Source: an uncultured Porphyromonas sp.
GTDB lineage: Bacteria > Bacteroidota > Bacteroidia > Bacteroidales > Porphyromonadaceae
DNA length: 8,953 bases
Direction: 5' to 3'
NCBI GenBank assembly: GCA_900554935.1
Contig: USJF01000047.1
Location: forward strand, 1-8,953
Both the position numbers and the translations under genes were made by a program. This document shows, one piece after another, positions 1 to 6,384 of this stretch. Numbering within the stretch: the first letter of the stretch is position 1; each line of letters opens with the position of its first letter. The notes below the pieces were generated by a model. It did not search any database. It saw only the letters and a list, made by a program, of their open reading frames with translations, and was not told where the DNA came from.

Positions 1-557
1 GGCAGTACCACCGGACCTTCATAGTACATTATATATAAGGTGTCTTGTTCCGCCATCTCAGGGAATAGCACCTTCCCCTCATCCGTCAGTGTCACCTTAG
101 CAATCCCCCTACCCCGATTATCGTGCTCAATATCGTGTGCTTCAGCGCCACTCATCGCCAGACAGGCGTAGTTAGGCGTATCCGTAATCAGATAAGCACC
201 CGCACAGATACCCACATATCCGCCACCATTTGCCACAAACTCTTGCACCTTTTGCCGGCCCTCACCTCCCATATTGAGGTACTGTCGGCTACCCCCACCA
301 CCAGGCACCACCAAGACATCCACATCAGCTAGAGCGCCCTCATTGATCTCCTTAGTGGTAAGCAAACGACACTCCAGCGACGGATCCATCTCCACCGCTG
401 CCATCGCCTCCCATACACAGGTTTCAGAGCATCCATGCCCCTGAAAAACCGCCACCCGTACCACATCCTTCGGAGTAGCCTCCTTTCCTGCATCACTACC
501 ACACGATACCAGCCATAAACTAGCCATTAAGGCCAAGAGAGAATAAAGTCTTTTCAT
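1..557 (-). CDS. BPL_N / glutamine amidotransferase-like lipoprotein (3' end outside window)
   Basis: An open frame runs from ATG at 557 to the left edge without a stop (185 codons), so the C-terminus is missing. Residues 1-19 form a lipoprotein signal: MKR, a hydrophobic stretch, then lipobox LVSC with Cys19 as the lipidation site; the mature protein should be membrane-anchored outside the cytoplasm. The rest resembles the BPL_N family (N-terminal domain of biotin-protein ligase, a class I glutamine-amidotransferase-like fold): an early strand VRVAVFQG (33-40), VDVLVVPGGGG (79-89), the nucleophile-elbow motif GICAGAY with Cys118, and a later RGRGIAKVTLTDEG and YYEGPV segment typical of that family. 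The substrate is unknown, and any catalytic His/acid partner cannot be judged because the end is missing. The start is supported by the signal peptide and by a well-placed promoter. It is transcribed divergently from meaB. Family call is fairly secure; function is open. Confidence 0.82.
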   Translation of the reverse strand, partial: MKRLYSLLALMASLWLVSCGSDAGKEATPKDVVRVAVFQGHGCSETCVWEAMAAVEMDPSLECRLLTTKEINEGALADVDVLVVPGGGGSRQYLNMGGEGRQKVQEFVANGGGYVGICAGAYLITDTPNYACLAMSGAEAHDIEHDNRGRGIAKVTLTDEGKVLFPEMAEQDTLYIMYYEGPVVL

Positions 558-590
558 ATCATCAATTTTAGTTTAATTAAAGTCACTACG

Positions 591-622
591 CAAATGTAAT
601 CAAATCCCGCTCCACCACAAAA
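591..622 (-). promoter_or_regulatory. Bacteroidetes-type promoter of the BPL_N lipoprotein gene
   Basis: Read on the minus strand, TTTTG (618-622) is followed after exactly 19 nt by TACATTTG (591-598). This fits the Bacteroidetes primary-sigma consensus, TTTG or TTG near -33 and TAnnTTTG near -7 with about 19 nt between. The -7 element lies 33 nt before the ATG at 557, giving a leader of roughly 25-30 nt. The leader has no clear Shine-Dalgarno sequence, which is usual in this phylum. Confidence 0.72.
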
Positions 623-630
623 CCCACACT

Positions 631-790
631 ATCTCCAAGATAAACCTGTAGATTGTCGAGTTACAAACTCCGTGATTAACGAGTTACAAACTGCGTGATT
701 AACGAGTTACAAACTCCGCAATGAGTGAGTTACAAACTCCGCGACAGCTGAGTTACAAACTCGCCAAATAGCCAACTACAGTCTTGAGAT
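631..790. mobile_element. Putative MITE-like element carrying a 23-bp minisatellite
   Basis: The 23-bp repeat array is bracketed by imperfect inverted repeats. The left end (631-651) reads ATCTC-c-AAGA-taaac-CTGTAG. The right end (776-790), read on the minus strand, is ATCTC-AAGA-CTGTAG. All 15 bases of the right arm are matched, with a 1-nt and a 5-nt insertion on the left. No coding capacity and no obvious target-site duplication are visible. The architecture (intergenic, tandem 23-mers, leader and tail segments ending in small inverted repeats) matches what I recall of the P. gingivalis BrickBuilt MITE. Calling it mobile is inference from that resemblance; the ends could instead be fortuitous. 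Confidence 0.5.
658..762. repeat. Five-unit tandem repeat, 23-bp period, palindromic core
   Basis: GAGTTACAAACTC occurs at 658, 681 (last base G instead of C), 704, 727 and 750, so every interval is exactly 23 bp. The 10-nt linkers are CGTGATTAAC, CGTGATTAAC, CGCAATGAGT and CGCGACAGCT; units 1 and 2 are identical over 22 of 23 bases and later linkers diverge. Each core is itself a dyad (GAGTT / AACTC around ACA), able to form a 5-bp hairpin or to present a symmetric protein site at a fixed spacing of about two helical turns. No reading frame of note crosses it. It lies between divergent promoters. Confidence 0.95.
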
Positions 791-854
791 TGGTCTAGAG
801 CAGTTCGCGATATTTTATCTAGGTAGAGGGGTGGTTAATCTTGTGGCTATTTGG
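764..854. repeat. 11-bp inverted repeat pair upstream of meaB
   Basis: CCAAATAGCCA (764-774) and its exact reverse complement TGGCTATTTGG (844-854) are separated by 69 nt. The left arm starts 2 nt after the last 23-bp repeat core, and the right arm abuts the meaB -7 element at 855. It may be part of the repeat element's tail, a regulator site, or a foldback structure; nothing here decides between these. The intervening 775-843 holds no recognised gene. Confidence 0.6.
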
Positions 855-862
855 TACCTTTG
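855..862 (+). promoter_or_regulatory. Probable -7 element of the meaB promoter
   Basis: TACCTTTG matches the Bacteroidetes -7 consensus TAnnTTTG and lies 50 nt before the meaB ATG. No good -33 TTTG sits 19 nt upstream; the sequence there is GGTTAATC (833-840), so the promoter may be weak or helped by an activator. The leader that follows is A+T-rich with an ATATATATATG run up to the start codon and no Shine-Dalgarno sequence. Confidence 0.55.
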
Positions 863-912
863 TAGAAAGTGGTATATAATTTAGTAACGATACAATAACG
901 ATCCATATATAT

Positions 913-2019
913 ATGAACTATCAACACCCCGAAAACTCTGGTGAATACAAAGGCCTACAAGTGAATAGTGGCGTACACCACGCTCCGATTGTCAACCCCT
1001 ATTTCAAGCCACGCCGTCGCCGCCTGCTCTCTACAGATGAGTATGTGGAGGGTATTTTGGCGGGAGATAGAGCGATGCTCTCGCAAGCGGTGACGCTGGT
1101 GGAGAGTCGCTTGCCCGAGCATAGGCAAAAGGCACAGGAGGTGATCGAGCGATGCCTCCCATACTCTGGAAAGTCGGTACGCATTGGCATCACAGGCGTG
1201 CCAGGAGCCGGCAAGAGTACCTCTATCGATGCTTTTGGGATGCATGTGGTGAAGGGTGGACATAAGCTGGCGGTGCTTGCCATTGACCCCTCAAGCGAGC
1301 GTTCGAAAGGAAGTATCCTAGGAGATAAGACCCGTATGGAGCGACTTTCGAAGGAGGATGATGCCTTTATCCGTCCTAGCCCTTCGGCAGGTTCGCTAGG
1401 CGGTGTAGCACGCAAGACGCGAGAGAGTATCATTCTCTGCGAGGCGGCTGGCTTTGATACCATCTTTGTGGAGACAGTGGGTGTAGGGCAGTCGGAGACG
1501 GCAGTGCACTCGATGGTCGACTTTTTCCTCTTGATACAATTGGCTGGTACGGGCGATGAGCTACAGGGGATCAAGCGAGGCATTATGGAGATGGCCGATG
1601 GCATAGTGATCAATAAGGCGGATGGCGAAAACATTAGGCCGGCAGAGCTGGCGGCACAGCACTTCCGCAATGCGCTGCACCTCTTTCCGCCAGCCGAGAG
1701 TGGATGGACGCCCGAAGTTCTCACCTACTCCGGCTTCTACGACCTCAGGATTGATGAGGTGTGGGGCATGATCGATCGCTTCATAGCCTTTGTAAAGGAG
1801 AATAGCTACTTCTACCGCCACCGCAATGAGCAGACGAAGTACTGGATGTACGAGAGTATCAACGAAGCCCTTAAAAATAGCTTCTACTCCAGTCCTGCAA
1901 TCCAAGAGGAGCTTCCTAGGGTGGAGCGTGCGATTTTGGAGGATAAAATGAGTTCGTTTGTGGGAGCTAATAAGCTACTCAATCTATTTTACGAAGGACT
2001 GAAACTAGAGGATGAATAA
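913..2019 (+). CDS. meaB: Methylmalonyl-CoA mutase-associated GTPase MeaB (ArgK/YgfD family)
   Basis: This 368-residue G3E-family P-loop GTPase protects and helps load adenosylcobalamin-dependent methylmalonyl-CoA mutase; older databases call the family ArgK. Visible motifs, in order: Walker A GVPGAGKS (95-102), DPSS at 125-128 followed by SKGSILGDKTRM, PSPSAGSLGGVA (156-166), the G3/switch segment ETVGVGQSE (187-195) and the guanine-specificity motif NKAD (234-237). The C-terminal part (about 290-368) is the helical dimerisation arm. Length and the N-terminal segment HPENSGEYKGLQVN agree with Bacteroidales orthologues as I know them, supporting this start. The mutase subunits are not in the window. 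Bacteroidales commonly make propionate through methylmalonyl-CoA, so the partner is probably encoded elsewhere. The 3' end overlaps the next gene by 8 nt, suggesting co-transcription. The family is very secure. Confidence 0.96.
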   Translation: MNYQHPENSGEYKGLQVNSGVHHAPIVNPYFKPRRRRLLSTDEYVEGILAGDRAMLSQAVTLVESRLPEHRQKAQEVIERCLPYSGKSVRIGITGVPGAGKSTSIDAFGMHVVKGGHKLAVLAIDPSSERSKGSILGDKTRMERLSKEDDAFIRPSPSAGSLGGVARKTRESIILCEAAGFDTIFVETVGVGQSETAVHSMVDFFLLIQLAGTGDELQGIKRGIMEMADGIVINKADGENIRPAELAAQHFRNALHLFPPAESGWTPEVLTYSGFYDLRIDEVWGMIDRFIAFVKENSYFYRHRNEQTKYWMYESINEALKNSFYSSPAIQEELPRVERAILEDKMSSFVGANKLLNLFYEGLKLEDE

Positions 2020-2365
2020 TAAGTCGCTTTATCTGGTATTTGCCCTTTCGGCATTGGTTTTGCTCTTCATAGAGCGGATCCACCTCCCACTTGTAGCAAG
2101 TATCTGCCGTGTGCTGATCTGCGGTGGTGCCTTGTACTACGTATTCCGCACCTACCGTGAGAAAAAGTCGGTGACCCTCTTGATGTGCCTGATGGCAGTG
2201 GTAGGACTATTCTACAATCCTGTGGTACCTATCAACGTAGGAGAAGTTATTTGGATCGTGGCGCACGTGATCACACTGGCACTATTCTACTTTATTTCGC
2301 TCAAAACGCCAATTGACGACACATTGATTACCCGAAAGGAGGAGGAGCCAAAGGGAGAATCTTAG
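2012..2365 (+). CDS. Small four-helix membrane protein, DUF6804-like
   Basis: A 117-residue protein with four predicted transmembrane helices (about 5-20, 26-46, 53-69 and 77-97) and a short charged C-terminal tail (KEEEPKGES). The loop after helix 3 has the motif FYNPVVPI (67-74), a hallmark I associate with DUF6804 proteins, whose function is unknown. Its ATG lies inside the last codons of meaB (8-nt overlap, different frame), so translation is probably coupled. Whether it works with MeaB is not shown; downstream placement may only reflect operon economy. The gene is real on the strength of the continuous hydrophobic pattern and the family motif. The DUF assignment is from memory and moderate in confidence. 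Confidence 0.8.
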   Translation: MNNKSLYLVFALSALVLLFIERIHLPLVASICRVLICGGALYYVFRTYREKKSVTLLMCLMAVVGLFYNPVVPINVGEVIWIVAHVITLALFYFISLKTPIDDTLITRKEEEPKGES

Positions 2366-2391
2366 GATTGGGTAGAAAATGTGTATCTTTG
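2362..2391 (+). promoter_or_regulatory. Probable promoter of the glyS-lpxB gene string
   Basis: TATCTTTG (2384-2391) fits the Bacteroidetes -7 consensus TAnnTTTG and stands 41 nt before the glyS ATG. The nearest -33 candidate is TTAG (2362-2365) with an 18-nt spacer, overlapping the stop codon of the preceding gene; it is one base off TTTG. No terminator hairpin separates the two transcription units, so readthrough from meaB is possible. A purine-rich AGAAGA sits 4 nt before the ATG. Confidence 0.6.
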
Positions 2392-2432
2392 TAGTTGGTA
2401 AAAAAATAAGGAACATATATTTATAGAAGACA

Positions 2433-3980
2433 ATGGCGCAGAAAGAGATTGACAATATATTTAAGAAGATTATATCGCACTGCAAGGAGTATGGATTTGT
2501 ATTCCCTTCATCGGAGATATATGATGGGCTAGGTGCCGTCTATGACTATGGTCAGAATGGCGTGGAGCTCAAAAACAATCTCAAAAGATATTGGTGGGAC
2601 GCGATGACCCTACTCAATGATAATGTAGTGGGTATTGACTCTGCTATCTTTATGCACCCAACAATTTGGAAGGCTTCGGGACACGTAGATGCCTTTAATG
2701 ATCCTCTGATTGATAATAAGGTATCTAAGAAGAGGTATCGTGCCGATGTGCTGATTGAGGAGCATCTGGATAAGATCGAAGCAAAGATCAATAAGGAGAT
2801 TGAGAAGGCTCAAAAGCGCTTTGGCGATGCCTTTGATGAGGCTCAATATCGTGCGACGAATGCGAGGGTGCTCAAGTACCAAGAGGAGTATGATGGAGTA
2901 CACGGCAGATATGTAAGGGCGATGGAGGATAATGACCTCGTTGCGCTTAAGCAATTGATCGATGATTGTGAGATTGTGGATCCGATAAGTGGCTCTAAGG
3001 AGTGGACTGATGTGCGTCAGTTCAACCTAATGTTTGCTACTGAGATGGGCTCAACTTCGGATGGTGCCATGAAGGTTTACCTACGTCCAGAGACAGCTCA
3101 GGGTATCTTTGTCAACTTCCTGAATGTGCAGAAGAGTGGCCGCATGAAGGTGCCTTTTGGTATTGCACAGATCGGTAAAGCATTCCGCAATGAGATAGTG
3201 GCTCGCCAATTTATCTTCCGTATGCGTGAGTTTGAGCAGATGGAGATGCAGTACTTCGTGGCTCCTGGTACGGAGTTGGAGTGGTACGAGAAGTGGAAGG
3301 AGCGCCGTCTCCGCTGGCACAAGGCGCTAGGCTTGGGCGATAATAAGTATCGCTTCCACGACCATGAGAAGCTGGCGCACTATGCCAATGCAGCGACTGA
3401 CATTGAGTTCCAGATGTCTTTTGGCTTTAAGGAGGTAGAGGGTATTCACTCACGCACCGACTTTGACCTGAAGCGTCACGAGGAGTTCTCGGGTAAGAAG
3501 ATGCGTTACTTTGACCCGGAGCGCAACGAGAGCTATGTACCTTATGTAGTGGAGACCTCTATTGGTGTGGACCGACTATTCCTCAGCATCCTCTTTGGCT
3601 GCTACGATGAGGAGCCATTGGAGAATGGCGAGGTGCGTGTAGTACTCCGTCTGCCAGCAGCTTTGGCGCCTAAGAAGGTGGCAGTATTGCCATTGGTTCG
3701 TAAGGATGGCCTACCAGAGCTAGCAGAAGAGATAATTAACGATCTGAAATTCCACTTCCCTTGCGACTATGATGAGAAGGACTCTATCGGTAAGCGTTAT
3801 CGCAGACAGGATGCACTTGGCACACCATTCTGCGTGACTGTGGACCACGATAGCTTGCAGGATGGCAAGGTGACGATCCGCCATCGTGACACTATGGAGC
3901 AGGAGCGTGTAGCGATTAGTGAGCTTCGCCATATCATAGAGGAGAGTGTGAGTATGCAGTCATTACTCAAGAAGATATAA
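2433..3980 (+). CDS. glyS: Glycyl-tRNA synthetase, alpha2 (eukaryote/archaeal-like) type
   Basis: A 515-residue class II aminoacyl-tRNA synthetase that charges tRNA-Gly in the cytoplasm. It is the single-chain homodimeric type, not the alpha2beta2 form of E. coli. Motif 1 lies in the N-terminal region (FVFPSSEIYDGLGAVYDYG at 22-40, HPTIWKASGHVDAF at 75-88). YLRPETAQGIFVNF (216-229) and motif 2 FRNE (251-254) follow, then REFEQMEMQYF (265-275), SRTDFDL (340-346) and motif 3 GVDR (378-381). The anticodon-binding domain is at about 412-510 (KVAVLPLV, DSIGKRYRRQD, IRHRDTM). Length and start agree with Bacteroidales orthologues. Between 105 and 200 lies the family's variable insertion. A CxxC zinc motif like that near the equivalent region of some bacterial GlyRS is absent: DCEIVDPISG has a single cysteine. 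It heads a tight string of four genes, with only 4 nt to the next. Confidence 0.97.
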   Translation: MAQKEIDNIFKKIISHCKEYGFVFPSSEIYDGLGAVYDYGQNGVELKNNLKRYWWDAMTLLNDNVVGIDSAIFMHPTIWKASGHVDAFNDPLIDNKVSKKRYRADVLIEEHLDKIEAKINKEIEKAQKRFGDAFDEAQYRATNARVLKYQEEYDGVHGRYVRAMEDNDLVALKQLIDDCEIVDPISGSKEWTDVRQFNLMFATEMGSTSDGAMKVYLRPETAQGIFVNFLNVQKSGRMKVPFGIAQIGKAFRNEIVARQFIFRMREFEQMEMQYFVAPGTELEWYEKWKERRLRWHKALGLGDNKYRFHDHEKLAHYANAATDIEFQMSFGFKEVEGIHSRTDFDLKRHEEFSGKKMRYFDPERNESYVPYVVETSIGVDRLFLSILFGCYDEEPLENGEVRVVLRLPAALAPKKVAVLPLVRKDGLPELAEEIINDLKFHFPCDYDEKDSIGKRYRRQDALGTPFCVTVDHDSLQDGKVTIRHRDTMEQERVAISELRHIIEESVSMQSLLKKI

Positions 3981-3984
3981 TCAG

Positions 3985-4497
3985 ATGATGAAGAGAATTC
4001 TAAATCTCCCTCTTATGCAACTTTGGATAGTGGTATTAGGAGGTATGCTGCTCTCCCTCTCTAGCTGCAATATGGATCAGCCTATGGAGGAGAGTAAGTA
4101 CAAGAAGGAGAATGATGCTTTCATAGAGAAAGCGGTGGAGAAGGGGTACACGGAGGCGACCTTCCTCAATGCCACCTACCCCATTTACTACAAAGTTATC
4201 GAAAGCTCTAAGGAGCAGAAACCTAGCTATCCATTTCAGGATAGTACGGTGAAGATGAAACTGAGTGGTCGCTTTATTTCGGGTGAGGTATTTCAGGAGT
4301 CGGAAACAATGATTTACCCTGTAAATAAACTGGTACTTGGAGTGCAGTATGCCCTACAGATGATGAATGTAGGGGATCATTGGGAGGTGGTAGTACCTTA
4401 CCAATTGGGCTATGGTGCCTACTCGCAATCTAATAGGATTCCAGGCTTCTCCACACTGATTTTTGATATCAAACTGCTTGAGATACCGGTGCAATGA
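3985..4497 (+). CDS. FKBP-like lipoprotein (peptidyl-prolyl isomerase fold, active site substituted)
   Basis: A 170-residue protein. Residues 1-28 are a lipoprotein signal with a long hydrophobic core and lipobox LSSC, Cys28 being the lipidated residue, so it should sit in the periplasm or on a membrane face. A helical charged linker (30-60) leads to an FKBP-type domain (about 65-168) recognisable from VKMKLSGRFISGEVFQES, LVLGVQYALQMMNVGDHWEVVVPYQLGYGAY and IPGFSTLIFDIKLLEI. By hand alignment with human FKBP12, Tyr26 becomes Leu93, Asp37 becomes Gln104 and Trp59 becomes Val120, whereas Phe36 (Phe103), the YG loop and the IP turn are kept. It may therefore be a chaperone-like or weakly active family member. 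ATG at 3988 is an equally possible start. It lies 4 nt after glyS and overlaps surE by 4 nt. Confidence 0.85.
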   Translation: MMKRILNLPLMQLWIVVLGGMLLSLSSCNMDQPMEESKYKKENDAFIEKAVEKGYTEATFLNATYPIYYKVIESSKEQKPSYPFQDSTVKMKLSGRFISGEVFQESETMIYPVNKLVLGVQYALQMMNVGDHWEVVVPYQLGYGAYSQSNRIPGFSTLIFDIKLLEIPVQ

Positions 4498-5261
4498 TCA
4501 GCAAAAGGCCTCTGATATTGGTCAGCAATGACGATGGTGTATTTGCCAAAGGACTAGAGGAGCTCTATACCGCATTAAGAGACCTCGGGGATATCGTGGT
4601 GGTGGCGCCCGATGGACCACGAAGTGGCACTTCCAGTGCGATTACATCCTCTATTCCTATCCACTTTGATATGGTAGAAACGGAGCCAGGGCTAACCATC
4701 TATAGTTGTAGTGGTACGCCAGCCGACTGTGTAAAGTTGGCGCTGAATGAGATTCTCCCTACGCTACCCGACCTAGTGGTAGCAGGTATTAATCATGGAG
4801 GAAATGAGGGTATAGCAGTCAATTACTCTGGCACGCTAGGTGCAGCGATTGAGGGAACTATCTTTAATATCCCCTCCTTTGCCCTCTCTCTCCTGCACGG
4901 GGATCAAGAGAGTGACTTCCTAGATGCGTGTCGTTTTGCTCGTACCATTGCTCGTAAGATACTGAAAGAGGGGATGCCTAAGGGGGTCTACCTCAATGTC
5001 AATGTCCCTAAGGTTCCTGAGGTGAGGGGTCTAAGGGTCTGTAGTCAGGCTGATGGCAAGTATGTGAATGAATATGTCTGCCAAACCACTCCTACAGGTA
5101 GGGATGTCTACTGGCTATCAGGAAGTATCAAATTAGCTGAGCCGATCAATCAAAACTGGGATATTCAGCTTCTGAAGAAGGGGTATGCCACGATTGTCCC
5201 ATGCAATATCGATGTGACGGACTACGAATTTATCCAACAAATAAAGCACTGGGACGAGTGA
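4494..5261 (+). CDS. surE: 5'/3'-nucleotidase SurE
   Basis: A 255-residue metal-dependent phosphatase that removes phosphate from nucleoside 5'- and 3'-monophosphates (and, in some members, short polyphosphate). It is associated with stationary-phase survival. The N-terminal SNDDG (11-15) supplies the two metal-binding aspartates Asp13 and Asp14. GPRSGTSSAIT (41-51) supplies Ser44, and the GINHGGNEG block (99-106) supplies Asn100. CSGTPADCVKLAL (72-84) and YSGTLGAAIEG (111-121) are further family blocks. Length is typical. ATGA overlap with the FKBP-like gene and a 1-nt TGATG overlap with lpxB indicate coupled translation. Cytoplasmic; no signal peptide. Pairing of surE with lpxB has no known biochemical reason and is probably operon packing. 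Confidence 0.96.
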   Translation: MISKRPLILVSNDDGVFAKGLEELYTALRDLGDIVVVAPDGPRSGTSSAITSSIPIHFDMVETEPGLTIYSCSGTPADCVKLALNEILPTLPDLVVAGINHGGNEGIAVNYSGTLGAAIEGTIFNIPSFALSLLHGDQESDFLDACRFARTIARKILKEGMPKGVYLNVNVPKVPEVRGLRVCSQADGKYVNEYVCQTTPTGRDVYWLSGSIKLAEPINQNWDIQLLKKGYATIVPCNIDVTDYEFIQQIKHWDE

Positions 5262-6382
5262 TGAACTACTTTCTTGTCTCAGGCGAAGCCAGTGGAGACC
5301 TCCATACCTCCAGACTAATGAAAGAGCTGAGGAGTCTAGACCCCTCAGCCTCTTTTGCTTTTATGGGAGGACCTCGTATGCGAGAGGTCGGTGGAGAGTG
5401 TGTGGTCGCTTCGGAGCATCTCGCTTTTATGGGCTTCATTGATGTAGCAAAGAATATCGGCACGATCCGAGAGGCGGGGAAGGCAATTCAGATGGCTTTA
5501 ATCAATAGCCGCCCTGATGTGGTCATCTGCACCGACTATGCTAGTTTTTGCTTCAGGTATGTGCTACCTTTTGTACGTAAGCATTTACCTCAGACAAAAA
5601 TCGTCTACTTCATTCCGCCCAAGGTATGGGCATGGAAGAAAGGACGCATCAAGAAACTTCGTACTGATACAGACCTCATTCTCTCTATATTTCCATTTGA
5701 GATCCCTTTTTTTCAGCAACACCAGCTGGAGCAGGTGAAGTATATTGGCAACCCCTCTTTGGAGGAAGTGGAGCAGTTTCTAAGTGGCTTTCATACCACA
5801 GATACAGCTCCTTATATTGCTTTACTTCCGGGCAGTAGGCGGTCGGAGGTTGCGCAAAACTTACCGACGATGCTTCGAGTGGCAAGTTCTTTTCCCGACC
5901 TTAGCATCAAGATAGCTGGTACGAGCAGTTTGCCAAAGGAAGTGTATCAGCCTTTTCTGAACGACACAAAAGGTGTGGAGCTAGTGATCGATGATACTTA
6001 TCGAGTGGTGAAAGGAGCCAAGGCCGCACTGGTCACTAGTGGTACTGCCACGCTTGAGACAGCTCTTATAGGCACTCCGCAAGTGGTTTGCTACGCCCAA
6101 AGGGCTGGATATCTTGCCAACTATGTATTTAAGCGCCTTTTCACTACTCCCTATATTTCGCTCGTCAATCTTGTGGCTGATAAGCAGGTGGTAGAGGAAC
6201 TGTTTGGCGGTTTATTTACGGAGGAAAAGATATGGAACGCCCTTGCGCCTTTAACTATTAATGGAGAGAAGCGGGATAAGATGCTGGAGCAGTATCGGGA
6301 GATAAAAGAAAAGCTCCAGACAGCTCAACCTTCATCAAGATTGGCTGCTGAAGCTATACTAGAATTGGCAAGAGCCCGCTAA
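5261..6382 (+). CDS. lpxB: Lipid-A-disaccharide synthase LpxB
   Basis: This GT19 glycosyltransferase joins UDP-2,3-diacylglucosamine to lipid X to make the lipid A disaccharide on the inner face of the inner membrane. Its presence indicates a lipid A-bearing outer membrane. Seen: SGEASGD (7-13, with Glu9), MGGPRM (35-40), LAFMGF (54-59), Asp92 in CTDYASF, PPKVWAWKKGRI (119-130), the nucleotide-site block LLPGSRRSEV (188-197), SGTATLETAL (260-269), and PYISLVNLVA (297-306). Glu9, Asp92 and Arg193 align with residues important in the E. coli enzyme by my hand alignment. I start it at 5261, giving 373 residues beginning MNYFLVSGEASGD. An in-frame ATG at 5201 would add 20 residues encoded inside surE with no family support. 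The stop is 2 nt from the convergent feoAB stop. Confidence 0.96.
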   Translation: MNYFLVSGEASGDLHTSRLMKELRSLDPSASFAFMGGPRMREVGGECVVASEHLAFMGFIDVAKNIGTIREAGKAIQMALINSRPDVVICTDYASFCFRYVLPFVRKHLPQTKIVYFIPPKVWAWKKGRIKKLRTDTDLILSIFPFEIPFFQQHQLEQVKYIGNPSLEEVEQFLSGFHTTDTAPYIALLPGSRRSEVAQNLPTMLRVASSFPDLSIKIAGTSSLPKEVYQPFLNDTKGVELVIDDTYRVVKGAKAALVTSGTATLETALIGTPQVVCYAQRAGYLANYVFKRLFTTPYISLVNLVADKQVVEELFGGLFTEEKIWNALAPLTINGEKRDKMLEQYREIKEKLQTAQPSSRLAAEAILELARAR

Positions 6383-6384
6383 AC

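Noticed and set aside
123..332. Plus-strand 69-codon open frame near the left end
   Set aside because: It is opposite the BPL_N lipoprotein gene, which has a signal peptide, family motifs and promoter.
658..762. CRISPR array reading of the 23-bp repeats
   Set aside because: The cores are 13 bp and the linkers only 10 bp, with two linkers identical; too short and not unique like spacers, and no cas gene is present.
873..880. TATATAAT as an E. coli-type -10 box before meaB
   Set aside because: Bacteroidota primary sigma factors use TAnnTTTG, and a match to that lies just upstream at 855-862; no paired TTGACA is seen.
885..902. TAACGAT direct repeat, two copies 11 bp apart in the meaB leader
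   Set aside because: Seven-base copies in A+T-rich leader DNA are weak evidence for a regulator site; no symmetry or further copies.
999..1724. 241-codon open frame antisense to meaB
   Set aside because: Its sequence is rich in Ser, Pro and Arg as expected for the complement of a well-conserved gene, and it shows no recognisable domain; meaB motifs cover the same span.
5201..5260. Upstream in-frame ATG extending lpxB by 20 residues
   Set aside because: The extra residues lie within the surE coding region and do not resemble LpxB N-termini; the 5261 ATG gives the standard start just before SGEASGD.
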